Source: Sulfidibacterium sp964473895
GTDB taxonomy: Bacteria; Bacteroidota; Bacteroidia; Bacteroidales; F082
Length of the DNA stretch: 28,781 nucleotides
Reading direction: 5' to 3'
Assembly: GCA_964473895.1 (NCBI GenBank)
Contig: CAYYRE010000018.1
Location: forward strand, 1 to 28,781
A program made the translations under genes and the position numbers. Every line of letters begins with the position of its first letter. Position 1 is the first letter of the stretch. The notes below the pieces were generated by a model. The model was not told where the DNA came from and ran no database searches. It worked only from the letters and a program-made list of their open reading frames with translations. Shown in pieces: positions 15,219 to 22,909 of this stretch.

Positions 15219-18200
15219 GTTCGCGGGGCTCAATTTTGCCTTTGCCCAAACAAGAACGATTAGCGGTACGGTAACCAGTGCGGACGATGGTTCTGCCCTC
15301 CCCGGTGTTACTGTTGTGGTAAAAGGTACCAACAATGGTACTGTTACGGATGCTAATGGTAAATATTCCCTGCAAGTTGGTAAAAATGCCACGACACTGG
15401 TGTTTTCCTTTGTGGGAATGAAAACGCAGGAAATTCCGATTGCCGGTAAAACCACCATTAATGTGGCCATGTCAAGTGAGGCCATTTCAATGAATGAGGT
15501 GGTGGTGACCGCTTTGGGTATTTCCCGTGAGAAAAAATCACTGGGTTATGCCGTTCAGGATGTGAAAGGCTCCGATTTAGCCCAGGTGCCGAAACAAAAC
15601 GTGCTGAATGCCCTCGCCGGCCGTGTTTCCGGTGTGCAGGTCACTGCTACCAGTGGTGCTGTGGGTGCTTCCACACGAATCACCATTCGTGGTAACTCTT
15701 CTTTCAGGAGTAACAACCAGCCGCTTTTTGTGGTGGACGGTGTGCCTGTCAGTAATGCCACTACCGGTGCTACCCAGTGGGGTGGTGTTGACTTTGGTAA
15801 TGCCATTGCCGACATCGATCCCGAAAACATTAAATCCATGACCATTTTGAAAGGTGCCAGTGCTGCCGCTCTTTATGGTAGCCGGGCTTTGAACGGTGTG
15901 GTTCTGATTACCACCAAACAAGGCAGTGCCCGTAAAAAAGGTCTTGGCATTTCTTACGATTTCAGCATTGGGTTCAGCAATATTTACATTCTTCCCGATT
16001 ACCAAAACAAATATGGTCAGGGATATTATGGAAGTGAATATTGGTACCATTATTTTAATAACAAGTATAACCTGGGCTTAACCTACCAACAGTTTGCACA
16101 AGGTGATGTGATTGGCGCCGGGTTCTCCTATTACGATGGTAATTGGGGTGGTGTTATGGATGGTATGGACGAAAGTTGGGGCCCCCGTTTGGACATTGGT
16201 CTGAAACTAACCCAGTTTGACAGCCCTTATACCTTGGATGCCAACGGGAAACCGGTTTATACACCGACTCCCTGGGTTTCCCAGCCGAACAATGTGCGTG
16301 ATTTCTTTGTCACCGGAATCCACCAGACACATCACGTTGCTTTAACCGGTGGAAATGACAAGGCTTTCGGCCGCATTGCTTATACTTATGATGATGTCAC
16401 CGGTACTGTTCCCAATACGGGCGAAATCAAACACAACTTTAACGTGAGCGGTCACATTCAGCTGGCCAAAAAGCTGAGTGCCGATGCTAACGTAACTTAT
16501 GTTAACAATCATAGTGACAACCTCCCCGGCCAGGGATACGACGTGAACAACGTGATGCAATCCCTCGGTTCGTGGTTTGGACGTCAGGTGAATATCCATC
16601 ACCTGAAAGATCATTGGAATGAATTGAATCCTTGGGGAAATCCTTACAACTGGAACTCTTCGTACCACAACAACCCTTACTGGACGGTTTACAACAATAC
16701 TACCTCCAGGGTACGTAACAGGGTATTTGGTAACGTTTCCGTAAAATGGAACATATTGGATTGGATGAACCTGAATTTCCGTGCCGGAACCGACTTTTTC
16801 CAGGAACGCCGGAAACACGTTGATCATAACCAATCGCAGGATTATCCTAAGGGCCATTTCTGGCAAAACAAACGGTTCAACCAGGAGAACAACATTGACC
16901 TGTTCCTGAATATTGATAAAAACCTGAGCAAAGACATTCGTCTGACCGGTATGGTTGGAGGCAATTATCGTCAGGATCTGTTCAATTATACCTCCATGAC
17001 CGCCAATGAACTGACGGTACCCAATTTCTTCGATATCAGCAATGCCAAAGGTTCACCCTTACCTGATATGTTTACCAGTAAACGGGAAACCAACAGTATT
17101 TATGCACAGGTGGATGTAAGCTATAAAGATTATCTCTTCCTGGGTGCTACTGCACGTAACGACTGGAGTTCGACACTTCCCAAAGGAAACTGGAGTTATT
17201 TCTATCCTTCGGTAAACCTTGGCTGGGTCTTTACCAACAGTTTTAACATCAAAGGCAAAGTTTTCACTTTTGGTAAATTGCGTGCCAGTTATGCCATTGT
17301 GGGTGGTGACGCCGATCCTTATTCACTGAGCAACGTTTATTATGCTTCTGCCAGTGCTTTTAAAGGAATTACCCAGTATTACTTTACCCGTACGCTGGCT
17401 AATGCCGAACTGAAACCTGAAAGAAAATATTCCTGGGAATTGGGAACCAACCTGAAATTCCTGAGCAACCGTATCGGTTTGGATTTCACCTATTACAATT
17501 CGTACACCAAGAATCAGATTATGGCCATCCAGATTCCGACCTCCTCAGGTTTTGGAAACCGCTGGATCAATGCAGGTCAGATATCGAACAAAGGGGTTGA
17601 AATTACCCTTTACGCCGACATTTTCAAAAAAGCCAACGGTTTTAACTGGCGTGTAACTTTGAACTGGGCCAAAAATAACAACTATGTGGATGAGCTTTAT
17701 GGTGATTTGCAGTCGTTGCAGATTGGTCGCTCCTGGAGTGGTCTTTCCGTACAGGCCCGTCCCGGTGAAGAGTATGGTATTATCAGAGGTATTGGGTATC
17801 GCGTTGACTCGGCTACAGGTGCTTATGTTGTAGGTGCCAACGGTATGCCGCTGCGTACACAGAATAATGTTACCCTTGGTAGTGTAACACCGGATTGGAC
17901 CGGTGGTATTGCCAATGATTTCAGCTACAAAGGCATTACTTTGCATGTGCTGATCGATGGCCGTAAAGGTGGTGACCTTTTCAGTGTTACCAAAATGTTC
18001 GGTTTGTATTCCGGTATCCTGAAACAAACGGCTCAGGGTAATATTCGTGAAACGGGTGTTGTGGCCGGATACAATGCCATGCAACAGTACACTTTTGTTC
18101 ACGAAGATGGTACTCCTTTGAATACCAATCTTGATGACCCGAACAATACGGATATTGTAAGTGCACAGTCCTTCTACGAAAACTATTATGGTGTAAAACA

Positions 18201-18474
18201 GGAAAGCATTATTGATGGATCGTTTATCAAATTGAGGGAAATTTCCCTGGGATATACACTTCCCAAATCTTTGCTTTCCAAACAGAATGTATTGCAGTCC
18301 ATGACAGTTTCGTTTTACGTACATAATGCAGCCTTGCTTTATGTAGATAAAACAAATGATGTGAAGATCGATCCTGAAACCGGTTATGGTAACGGGAACA
18401 GCGGTGTTGGTTTTGAACAATACCAGTTGCCTCCCTCACGTACAATGGGTTTCAAACTATCCGTTAAGTTCTAA
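15184..18474 (+). CDS. SusC/RagA-family TonB-dependent outer-membrane transporter (SusC3)
   Basis: 1096 residues, the longest of the three. Signal peptide ends AFA at residue 21; carboxypeptidase-regulatory-like extension about 25-98; TonB box MNEVVVTALG at 103-112; plug with NNQPLFVVDGVPV and LYGSRALNGVVLITTKQG; barrel ending with terminal Phe (MGFKLSVKF). By hand count residues 1-100 match SusC1 at 84 positions and SusC2 at 59, whereas residues 101-189 match SusC2 at about 53 of 89 and SusC1 far less, so the gene looks mosaic. SusD3 starts 17 bases after the stop. It should import the ligand bound by SusD3; substrate unknown. Confidence 0.95.
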   Translation: MRKITMMLAFLLFAGLNFAFAQTRTISGTVTSADDGSALPGVTVVVKGTNNGTVTDANGKYSLQVGKNATTLVFSFVGMKTQEIPIAGKTTINVAMSSEAISMNEVVVTALGISREKKSLGYAVQDVKGSDLAQVPKQNVLNALAGRVSGVQVTATSGAVGASTRITIRGNSSFRSNNQPLFVVDGVPVSNATTGATQWGGVDFGNAIADIDPENIKSMTILKGASAAALYGSRALNGVVLITTKQGSARKKGLGISYDFSIGFSNIYILPDYQNKYGQGYYGSEYWYHYFNNKYNLGLTYQQFAQGDVIGAGFSYYDGNWGGVMDGMDESWGPRLDIGLKLTQFDSPYTLDANGKPVYTPTPWVSQPNNVRDFFVTGIHQTHHVALTGGNDKAFGRIAYTYDDVTGTVPNTGEIKHNFNVSGHIQLAKKLSADANVTYVNNHSDNLPGQGYDVNNVMQSLGSWFGRQVNIHHLKDHWNELNPWGNPYNWNSSYHNNPYWTVYNNTTSRVRNRVFGNVSVKWNILDWMNLNFRAGTDFFQERRKHVDHNQSQDYPKGHFWQNKRFNQENNIDLFLNIDKNLSKDIRLTGMVGGNYRQDLFNYTSMTANELTVPNFFDISNAKGSPLPDMFTSKRETNSIYAQVDVSYKDYLFLGATARNDWSSTLPKGNWSYFYPSVNLGWVFTNSFNIKGKVFTFGKLRASYAIVGGDADPYSLSNVYYASASAFKGITQYYFTRTLANAELKPERKYSWELGTNLKFLSNRIGLDFTYYNSYTKNQIMAIQIPTSSGFGNRWINAGQISNKGVEITLYADIFKKANGFNWRVTLNWAKNNNYVDELYGDLQSLQIGRSWSGLSVQARPGEEYGIIRGIGYRVDSATGAYVVGANGMPLRTQNNVTLGSVTPDWTGGIANDFSYKGITLHVLIDGRKGGDLFSVTKMFGLYSGILKQTAQGNIRETGVVAGYNAMQQYTFVHEDGTPLNTNLDDPNNTDIVSAQSFYENYYGVKQESIIDGSFIKLREISLGYTLPKSLLSKQNVLQSMTVSFYVHNAALLYVDKTNDVKIDPETGYGNGNSGVGFEQYQLPPSRTMGFKLSVKF

Positions 18475-18491
18475 TCTGAAAATATAAAGCT

Positions 18492-20021
18492 ATGAAAAGA
18501 ATATATATCAAAACATTCGCAATCTTGTTCACGGTGTTGTTTGCAACATCTTGTACAAAGAACTGGGAAGCCCTGAATACGGACCCCAACAATCCCGTTG
18601 AGGCCCCGTTTACCAACGTCCTTGCCCATTCCATCCGGTATACCGGTTCGGCTTTCTTTGATGATTGGCAGGGCATGAACAACTTCTGCAGTTACGCAGG
18701 ACAAATTACCAAGATTCAGTATATCGACGAGGCCAAATACAACTATCGTGACAACGTCGTTTACCAAGCTTGGAGCGATTATTACGAAACGCAACTTGAC
18801 CTTAAAAAACTGATTGAAGCCTCTAAAAAAGAAGGTAAAAATTTGAGTCAAGGCGTTGCTTTGACCTGGTCGGTTTATTTGTGGCAAATGGCCGTTGACC
18901 AATGGGGAGATATTCCTTATACAGAAGCCTTACAAGCTGAAGAGGGAAATAATACTCCTGCATATGACAAACCGGTTGACATCTATACAGACCTCTTTAA
19001 AAAGATTGAGGAAGCCAATACGTTGTTGGGTACGCCCAATGCTGCCGATAACCTTGGCGATGGGGACTTGATTTACAACGGAGATGTTACCAAATGGCAG
19101 GAGTTTGCCAATGCCATTCATTTGCGTATGGCCATGCGTTTGTCTTATGTGAACCCGACGCTTGCTAAAACAGAAGTTGAAAAAATCCTCACGAATCCTA
19201 CAAAATATCCTTTGTGGGCCAGCCGTGATGATGAAGCCAAACTGAAATGGCAAGGGACGAATCCTTATGACGAACCTTATTATAACAATCGTTATGTCAG
19301 CAACCGTGATGACCACGGTATGGCCAAAACGATGATTGATACCCTGCTCAGCTTTAATGATCCCCGGATTGCCGCTTTTGCCAAACCGGCTAAGAGCGAT
19401 GGCTTATACCGTGGCCAGGTTGAAGGTGGTACCCAACCCAGTTTGCCTGATATTTCCCGTATCGGTGCCATGTACCGTGACGATCCGGCCGGTTATACTT
19501 ATTTCCTGCGTTATGCTGAAGTGATGTTTGACATTGCCGAAGCAGCCAATAACGGTTGGAATACGGGTGCTTATACCAAAGATGGTGCTTATGCTGCCGG
19601 TATTAAGGCTTCGTTTGACGAAACCTACGGTAGCACCTATTCGCCGCTTTATGGTACGGATGAAGCTGCTGCTCTCGCTGCCTATATGGCCAATCCGAAA
19701 GTAAAACTGACAGGAACTGCAGGCAATAAATTTGATCTGGATCTTGCCAATGACATGACCAAAATTTATGTCCAAAAATGGATTTCCATGTTCAAAGAAG
19801 GTCAGGAACTGTGGGCTTTCCAAAGAAGGACCAATTATCCTCCCATGTCGGCTGCTCCCGAGTCGGTTTATCCCGGCCATACGGTTGGACCTTTCCGGTA
19901 TCCTTATCCGCAAACGGAATTCAACTTGAACAAAGCGCATGTTGAAGCCGCTGCTGCCGGTATTGTTGACCATTTCTGGGGTAAACAAATTTTCTGGGAT
20001 ACCCGTCAGGGCGTTCATTAA
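18492..20021 (+). CDS. SusD-like surface lipoprotein (SusD3)
   Basis: 509 residues with a lipoprotein signal peptide; lipobox ATSC, lipid-accepting Cys21. The motif WGDIPYTEALQ at about 138-148 puts it in the same branch as SusD2. A SusD-typical helical body follows, and the C-terminal part (LWAFQRRTNYPP ... GPFRYPYPQTEFNLN) is typical of the family. It is expected to cap the SusC3 channel and bind its ligand at the cell surface. Last gene of the SusC3-SusD3 operon, followed by the strongest terminator in the window. Confidence 0.93.
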   Translation: MKRIYIKTFAILFTVLFATSCTKNWEALNTDPNNPVEAPFTNVLAHSIRYTGSAFFDDWQGMNNFCSYAGQITKIQYIDEAKYNYRDNVVYQAWSDYYETQLDLKKLIEASKKEGKNLSQGVALTWSVYLWQMAVDQWGDIPYTEALQAEEGNNTPAYDKPVDIYTDLFKKIEEANTLLGTPNAADNLGDGDLIYNGDVTKWQEFANAIHLRMAMRLSYVNPTLAKTEVEKILTNPTKYPLWASRDDEAKLKWQGTNPYDEPYYNNRYVSNRDDHGMAKTMIDTLLSFNDPRIAAFAKPAKSDGLYRGQVEGGTQPSLPDISRIGAMYRDDPAGYTYFLRYAEVMFDIAEAANNGWNTGAYTKDGAYAAGIKASFDETYGSTYSPLYGTDEAAALAAYMANPKVKLTGTAGNKFDLDLANDMTKIYVQKWISMFKEGQELWAFQRRTNYPPMSAAPESVYPGHTVGPFRYPYPQTEFNLNKAHVEAAAAGIVDHFWGKQIFWDTRQGVH

Positions 20022-20042
20022 GAAATTCATTTTACCATTGTA

Positions 20043-20086
20043 AAAAAGGCTATCCGTCGTTGGCGGATAGCCTTTTTCGTTTTTTA
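20043..20086 (+). terminator. Intrinsic terminator after SusC3-SusD3
   Basis: A perfect 14-bp stem (AAAAAGGCTATCCG, 20043-20056, with CGGATAGCCTTTTT, 20064-20077), 7-nt loop and a second T-run after it. The A/T-rich base of the stem would let it work in both directions, but no minus-strand gene converges on it. Confidence 0.95.
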
Positions 20087-20114
20087 CCGCATCCGGTTCA
20101 GCCGAAAATATCCT

Positions 20115-20122
20115 TATTTTTG
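20115..20122 (+). promoter_or_regulatory. -7 box upstream of the GlsA-like gene
   Basis: TATTTTTG matches TAnnTTTG exactly and ends 19 bases before the ATG at 20142, just after the SusD3 terminator. No TTG is found 19-21 bases upstream, so only the -7 part is supported. Confidence 0.55.
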
Positions 20123-20141
20123 TTTTGTTAAACATGCGATT

Positions 20142-20999
20142 ATGGAAGATAAAAAACAGGAATTCCATACGGAGTTGATTGATGTAGGAAAGGTCATTGA
20201 ACGCAAAAGTCCTTCTTTGCGAAAACGGTTGCCGGGATTTGTCATTCGCTATTTGCGTCGTATCGTTCATGAGGATGAATTGAATGAGTTTTTAGGGTTA
20301 TACGGCCACCTGCAGGGTATTCCTTTTATTGAGGGCGCTTTGGAATTTATGCATACCAAGGTGGAGGTTATTGGGCTTGAGCATATTCCCGAAAAGGGGA
20401 AAGCTATTATTGCTTCCAATCATCCGCTGGGAGGACTGGATGGTCTTGCCCTTATGATGACGGTCGCCAAAAAACGGCCGGATCTGATCTTCCCGGTCAA
20501 TGATATTTTGATGAATGTAAAGAATCTGGAGCCCCTGTTTATTCCCATTAACAAACACGGATCTAATACCGAAAATATTAAAATTATTAACGATACTTTT
20601 GCCTCCGACAAGATCGTCTGTTATTTTCCAGCCGGTTTGGTATCCCGCAAAAAACGGGGGGTAATCAAGGATCTGGAATGGCATCCTACTTTTATTACCA
20701 AGGCTAAGCGGTTTAAGCGGGATATTATTCCCACCTATATCAGCGGGCGCAATACCAACTTTTTTTATAATCTGGCCAATCTACGTAAGCTATTGCATAT
20801 TAAATCCAATCTTGAAATGCTTTATCTTGTGGATGAATTTCATAAACAAAAGAACAAAACGTTGACCATTACCTTTGGGAAACCGGTTTCTTACAAGGTG
20901 TTTGGGCCTCGGCACACCAAGCAGGAATGGGCTGCCAGGATGAGGGATTTTGTTTACCGGTTAAAAGACAATCCCCAGGCTGAATTTTTAACGGATTGA
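20142..20999 (+). CDS. glsA: PlsC-type O-acyltransferase, glycine/amino-acid lipid synthesis (GlsA-like)
   Basis: 285 residues of the lysophospholipid acyltransferase superfamily, with ASNHPLGGLDG at about 91-101 as the acyltransferase block and FPAG at 162-165 as the acceptor-binding block. There is no signal peptide; it is presumably a peripheral inner-membrane enzyme using acyl-ACP or acyl-CoA. In Bacteroides the GlsB (N-acyl) and GlsA (O-acyl) pair makes glycine lipids, related to OlsB/OlsA for ornithine lipids; the adjacent downstream gene is a GlsB-like GNAT, which supports that role. His94 and Asp100 are separated by five residues (HX5D), not the canonical HX4D. The lipid head group (glycine, serine-glycine, ornithine or lysine) cannot be read from sequence. 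The stop is 35 bases before the preferred start of the next gene. Confidence 0.78.
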   Translation: MEDKKQEFHTELIDVGKVIERKSPSLRKRLPGFVIRYLRRIVHEDELNEFLGLYGHLQGIPFIEGALEFMHTKVEVIGLEHIPEKGKAIIASNHPLGGLDGLALMMTVAKKRPDLIFPVNDILMNVKNLEPLFIPINKHGSNTENIKIINDTFASDKIVCYFPAGLVSRKKRGVIKDLEWHPTFITKAKRFKRDIIPTYISGRNTNFFYNLANLRKLLHIKSNLEMLYLVDEFHKQKNKTLTITFGKPVSYKVFGPRHTKQEWAARMRDFVYRLKDNPQAEFLTD

Positions 21000-21002
21000 T
21001 TG

Positions 21003-21010
21003 TATCTTTG
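21003..21010 (+). promoter_or_regulatory. -7 box immediately before the GlsB-like gene
   Basis: TATCTTTG matches TAnnTTTG exactly, 24 bases before the ATG at 21035. If active it gives glsB-engB its own start in addition to read-through from glsA, and it argues against the TTG start at 20996 and makes the ATG at 21020 nearly leaderless. Confidence 0.5.
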
Positions 21011-21034
21011 TCACATAATATGAATCGAATTGCT

Positions 21035-21955
21035 ATGGAAACCATCATTCCTCCGGTAAGCAAAGAGTTGCTGCTTTCAGAACTGAATGAGCAGACCTTT
21101 TTGAGAAAGACCAACAGCGGCGGCAACGAGATTTATGATCTCACTGCCGAAGAGGCGCCGCACGTTATGCAAGAAATCGGCCGGCTGCGCGAAGTAACTT
21201 TTCGCGATGCCCATGGAGGTACCGGAAAAAGTGTGGATATTGATGAGTATGATTTGGGGCCGGAAGCTTTCCGGCAATTGATTGTGTGGGATCCCAAAGA
21301 GCAGGCCATTGTCGGCGGGTACAGGTATAAGGATTGTAAGGATATGAAAGTGGAAAAGGGGGAAGTTTTTACCCCTACAGCCCGTTTGTTTAAGTACAGC
21401 GAAAAGTTTATAAGAGAGTATTTGCCTTACACCATCGAATTGGGACGCTCCTTTGTTCAGCCTGATTATCAACCCAGTTACAACTTGCGCAGGGGGCTTT
21501 TTTCATTGGACAATCTTTGGGATGGATTGGGGGCTGTCATGCTGAAATATCCGGAAGCCAAATATTTTTTCGGAAAAATAACCATGTATCCTCATTTCGA
21601 CTCTTTTGCCCGAGACCTTATATTGTATTTTATGGCAATGTATTTTCCCGACCCGGAAGGTTTGGTCCGGCCGAGAAACCCGTTACCTATCAAGACAGAT
21701 AAGAAAATCCTTGAAAGTATTTTTACCGGCGATAACTATGACGAAAACTACCGGATTCTTGTCCAAAAGGTGAGAAAACTGGGCGAAAATATTCCACCTT
21801 TGTTCAATGCCTATATGAGTTTGTCTTCTACCATGAAAACTTTTGGTACCGCGTTGAACGATCATTTTGGAAATGTGGAGGAAACCGGTATCCTCGTTAC
21901 CTTTAAAGATATTTATGGTCATAAAAAAGAGCGGCATTTAAATATCCCGGAATAA
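21035..21955 (+). CDS. glsB: GNAT-type N-acyltransferase, glycine/amino-acid lipid synthesis (GlsB-like)
   Basis: 306 residues from the ATG at 21035. It belongs to the OlsB/GlsB (hemolysin-like) N-acyltransferase family: segments LREVTFRDAH (51-60), IVGGYRYKDC (92-101) and ELGRSFVQPDYQ (135-146) form the acyltransferase core. The enzyme attaches a 3-hydroxy-acyl chain from ACP to the amino group of an amino acid, after which GlsA O-acylates the hydroxyl. The enzyme pair is adjacent in the order O-acyltransferase then N-acyltransferase. Alternative starts are ATG 21020 and TTG 20996, the latter overlapping the glsA stop; I prefer 21035 because an exact -7 box lies at 21003-21010. EngB follows 16 bases later. 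Confidence 0.8.
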   Translation: METIIPPVSKELLLSELNEQTFLRKTNSGGNEIYDLTAEEAPHVMQEIGRLREVTFRDAHGGTGKSVDIDEYDLGPEAFRQLIVWDPKEQAIVGGYRYKDCKDMKVEKGEVFTPTARLFKYSEKFIREYLPYTIELGRSFVQPDYQPSYNLRRGLFSLDNLWDGLGAVMLKYPEAKYFFGKITMYPHFDSFARDLILYFMAMYFPDPEGLVRPRNPLPIKTDKKILESIFTGDNYDENYRILVQKVRKLGENIPPLFNAYMSLSSTMKTFGTALNDHFGNVEETGILVTFKDIYGHKKERHLNIPE

Positions 21956-21971
21956 ACGGAAAGAAAAAACT

Positions 21972-22574
21972 ATGCAGATAAAAGAATCGGAATTTGTCAC
22001 CAGCTCGGTGATGGAAAGCCAGTGTCCGAAGCCCCTGTTGCCCGAATATGCTTTCATAGGCCGCTCCAATGTGGGTAAATCCATGTTGTTGAACATGCTT
22101 ACCGGACGTCGTAAACTGGCCAAAGTCTCCGGAAGTCCGGGGAAAACCATCACCATGAACCATTTTTTAATCAATAAATCCTGGTATCTGGTGGATTTAC
22201 CCGGTTATGGTTTTGCCAAACGTTCGAAAACAGAACGGAAGAAATGGGAAAAAATGATCCGGCATTACATCCTCACACGGGCCAATCTGATGTCGCTTTT
22301 TTTGCTTATAGACCTGCGCCACGAACCCCAGACCAACGATCTGGAATTTATGGAATGGCTGGCCATGTCGGAAATTCCTTTTGTTATTACTTTTACAAAA
22401 GCCGATAAGTTAAGTAAAGTCAAGGTGGACAAAAACCTTGCGGGATACAAAAAAGTGCTTCTCGAAAAGTGGGAGGAACTTCCCCCTGTTATTGTTACCT
22501 CTTCCGTTTCAGGGACAGGCCGTGATGAAATACTGGATTACATTGAAAAGACCAACCGGGTGTTTAAGATTTAG
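21972..22574 (+). CDS. engB: Ribosome biogenesis GTPase EngB (YsxC/YihA)
   Basis: 200 residues, the usual EngB length. All GTPase motifs are present: G1 GRSNVGKS (30-37), G2 around SPGKT (Thr59), G3 DLPG (75-78), G4 TKAD (142-145), G5 SSVSGTG (177-183). EngB is an essential cytoplasmic TRAFAC-class GTPase for late assembly of the large ribosomal subunit. It lies 16 bases after the GlsB-like gene and is probably cotranscribed. Its stop codon overlaps that of the convergent biotin carrier gene by 4 bases, so the two transcripts must overlap at their 3' ends. Confidence 0.96.
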   Translation: MQIKESEFVTSSVMESQCPKPLLPEYAFIGRSNVGKSMLLNMLTGRRKLAKVSGSPGKTITMNHFLINKSWYLVDLPGYGFAKRSKTERKKWEKMIRHYILTRANLMSLFLLIDLRHEPQTNDLEFMEWLAMSEIPFVITFTKADKLSKVKVDKNLAGYKKVLLEKWEELPPVIVTSSVSGTGRDEILDYIEKTNRVFKI

Positions 22575-22897
22575 TCTTCCAGTTCAATCAAAAGTTGGTT
22601 CTTACTTACGATATCTCCCTTTTTCACAACAATCTTTTTGATTTTACCCGGAATGGGGGCGGTAATGATATTTCGCATTTTCATGGCCTCGAGCAGCAAC
22701 AAAGGATCGTTTTCGGATACCTTTTGCCCTTTTTTTACTTTGATATCGACAATGGTCCCCGGAATAAAAGCTTTTATCAGATGGAAATCCGGATCAACAT
22801 AGGATGGCCGGTTTTTGAACTTTTTGGTCAGAAGTGTTTTGTAATACATTCCGCCAATGGTAAAGTTTTCCAGTCTGTTATCTGTTTTTTCTGACAT
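22571..22897 (-). CDS. Biotin carboxyl carrier protein of an acyl-CoA carboxylase/decarboxylase
   Basis: 108 residues. The biotinyl-lipoyl domain occupies about 40-108, with the biotinylation motif EAMKM at 70-74 (modified Lys73) and the flanking turn segments AFIPGTI (43-49) and TAPIPGKI (79-86). The N-terminal 40 residues are charged and may contact the carboxyltransferase. The carrier moves carboxyl groups bound to biotin between active sites. It starts 12 bases after the carboxyltransferase stop and is the second gene of that operon. No biotin carboxylase or membrane decarboxylase subunit is nearby, so whether it serves propionyl-CoA carboxylase or the sodium-pumping methylmalonyl-CoA decarboxylase is open. 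Convergent with engB, overlapping 4 bases. Confidence 0.92.
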   Translation of the reverse strand: MSEKTDNRLENFTIGGMYYKTLLTKKFKNRPSYVDPDFHLIKAFIPGTIVDIKVKKGQKVSENDPLLLLEAMKMRNIITAPIPGKIKKIVVKKGDIVSKNQLLIELED

Positions 22898-22909
22898 AAC
22901 GGTTCAAAA

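Noticed and set aside
2048..20021. Invertible or recombinase-driven SusC shufflon
   Set aside because: All SusC genes face the same way, all have complete starts, no inverted repeats at their 5' ends and no recombinase gene were seen; the mosaic is better explained by ordinary recombination.
20996..21034. TTG start of the GlsB-like gene overlapping the glsA stop
   Set aside because: The added residues are not conserved-looking and an exact -7 box lies downstream of the TTG.
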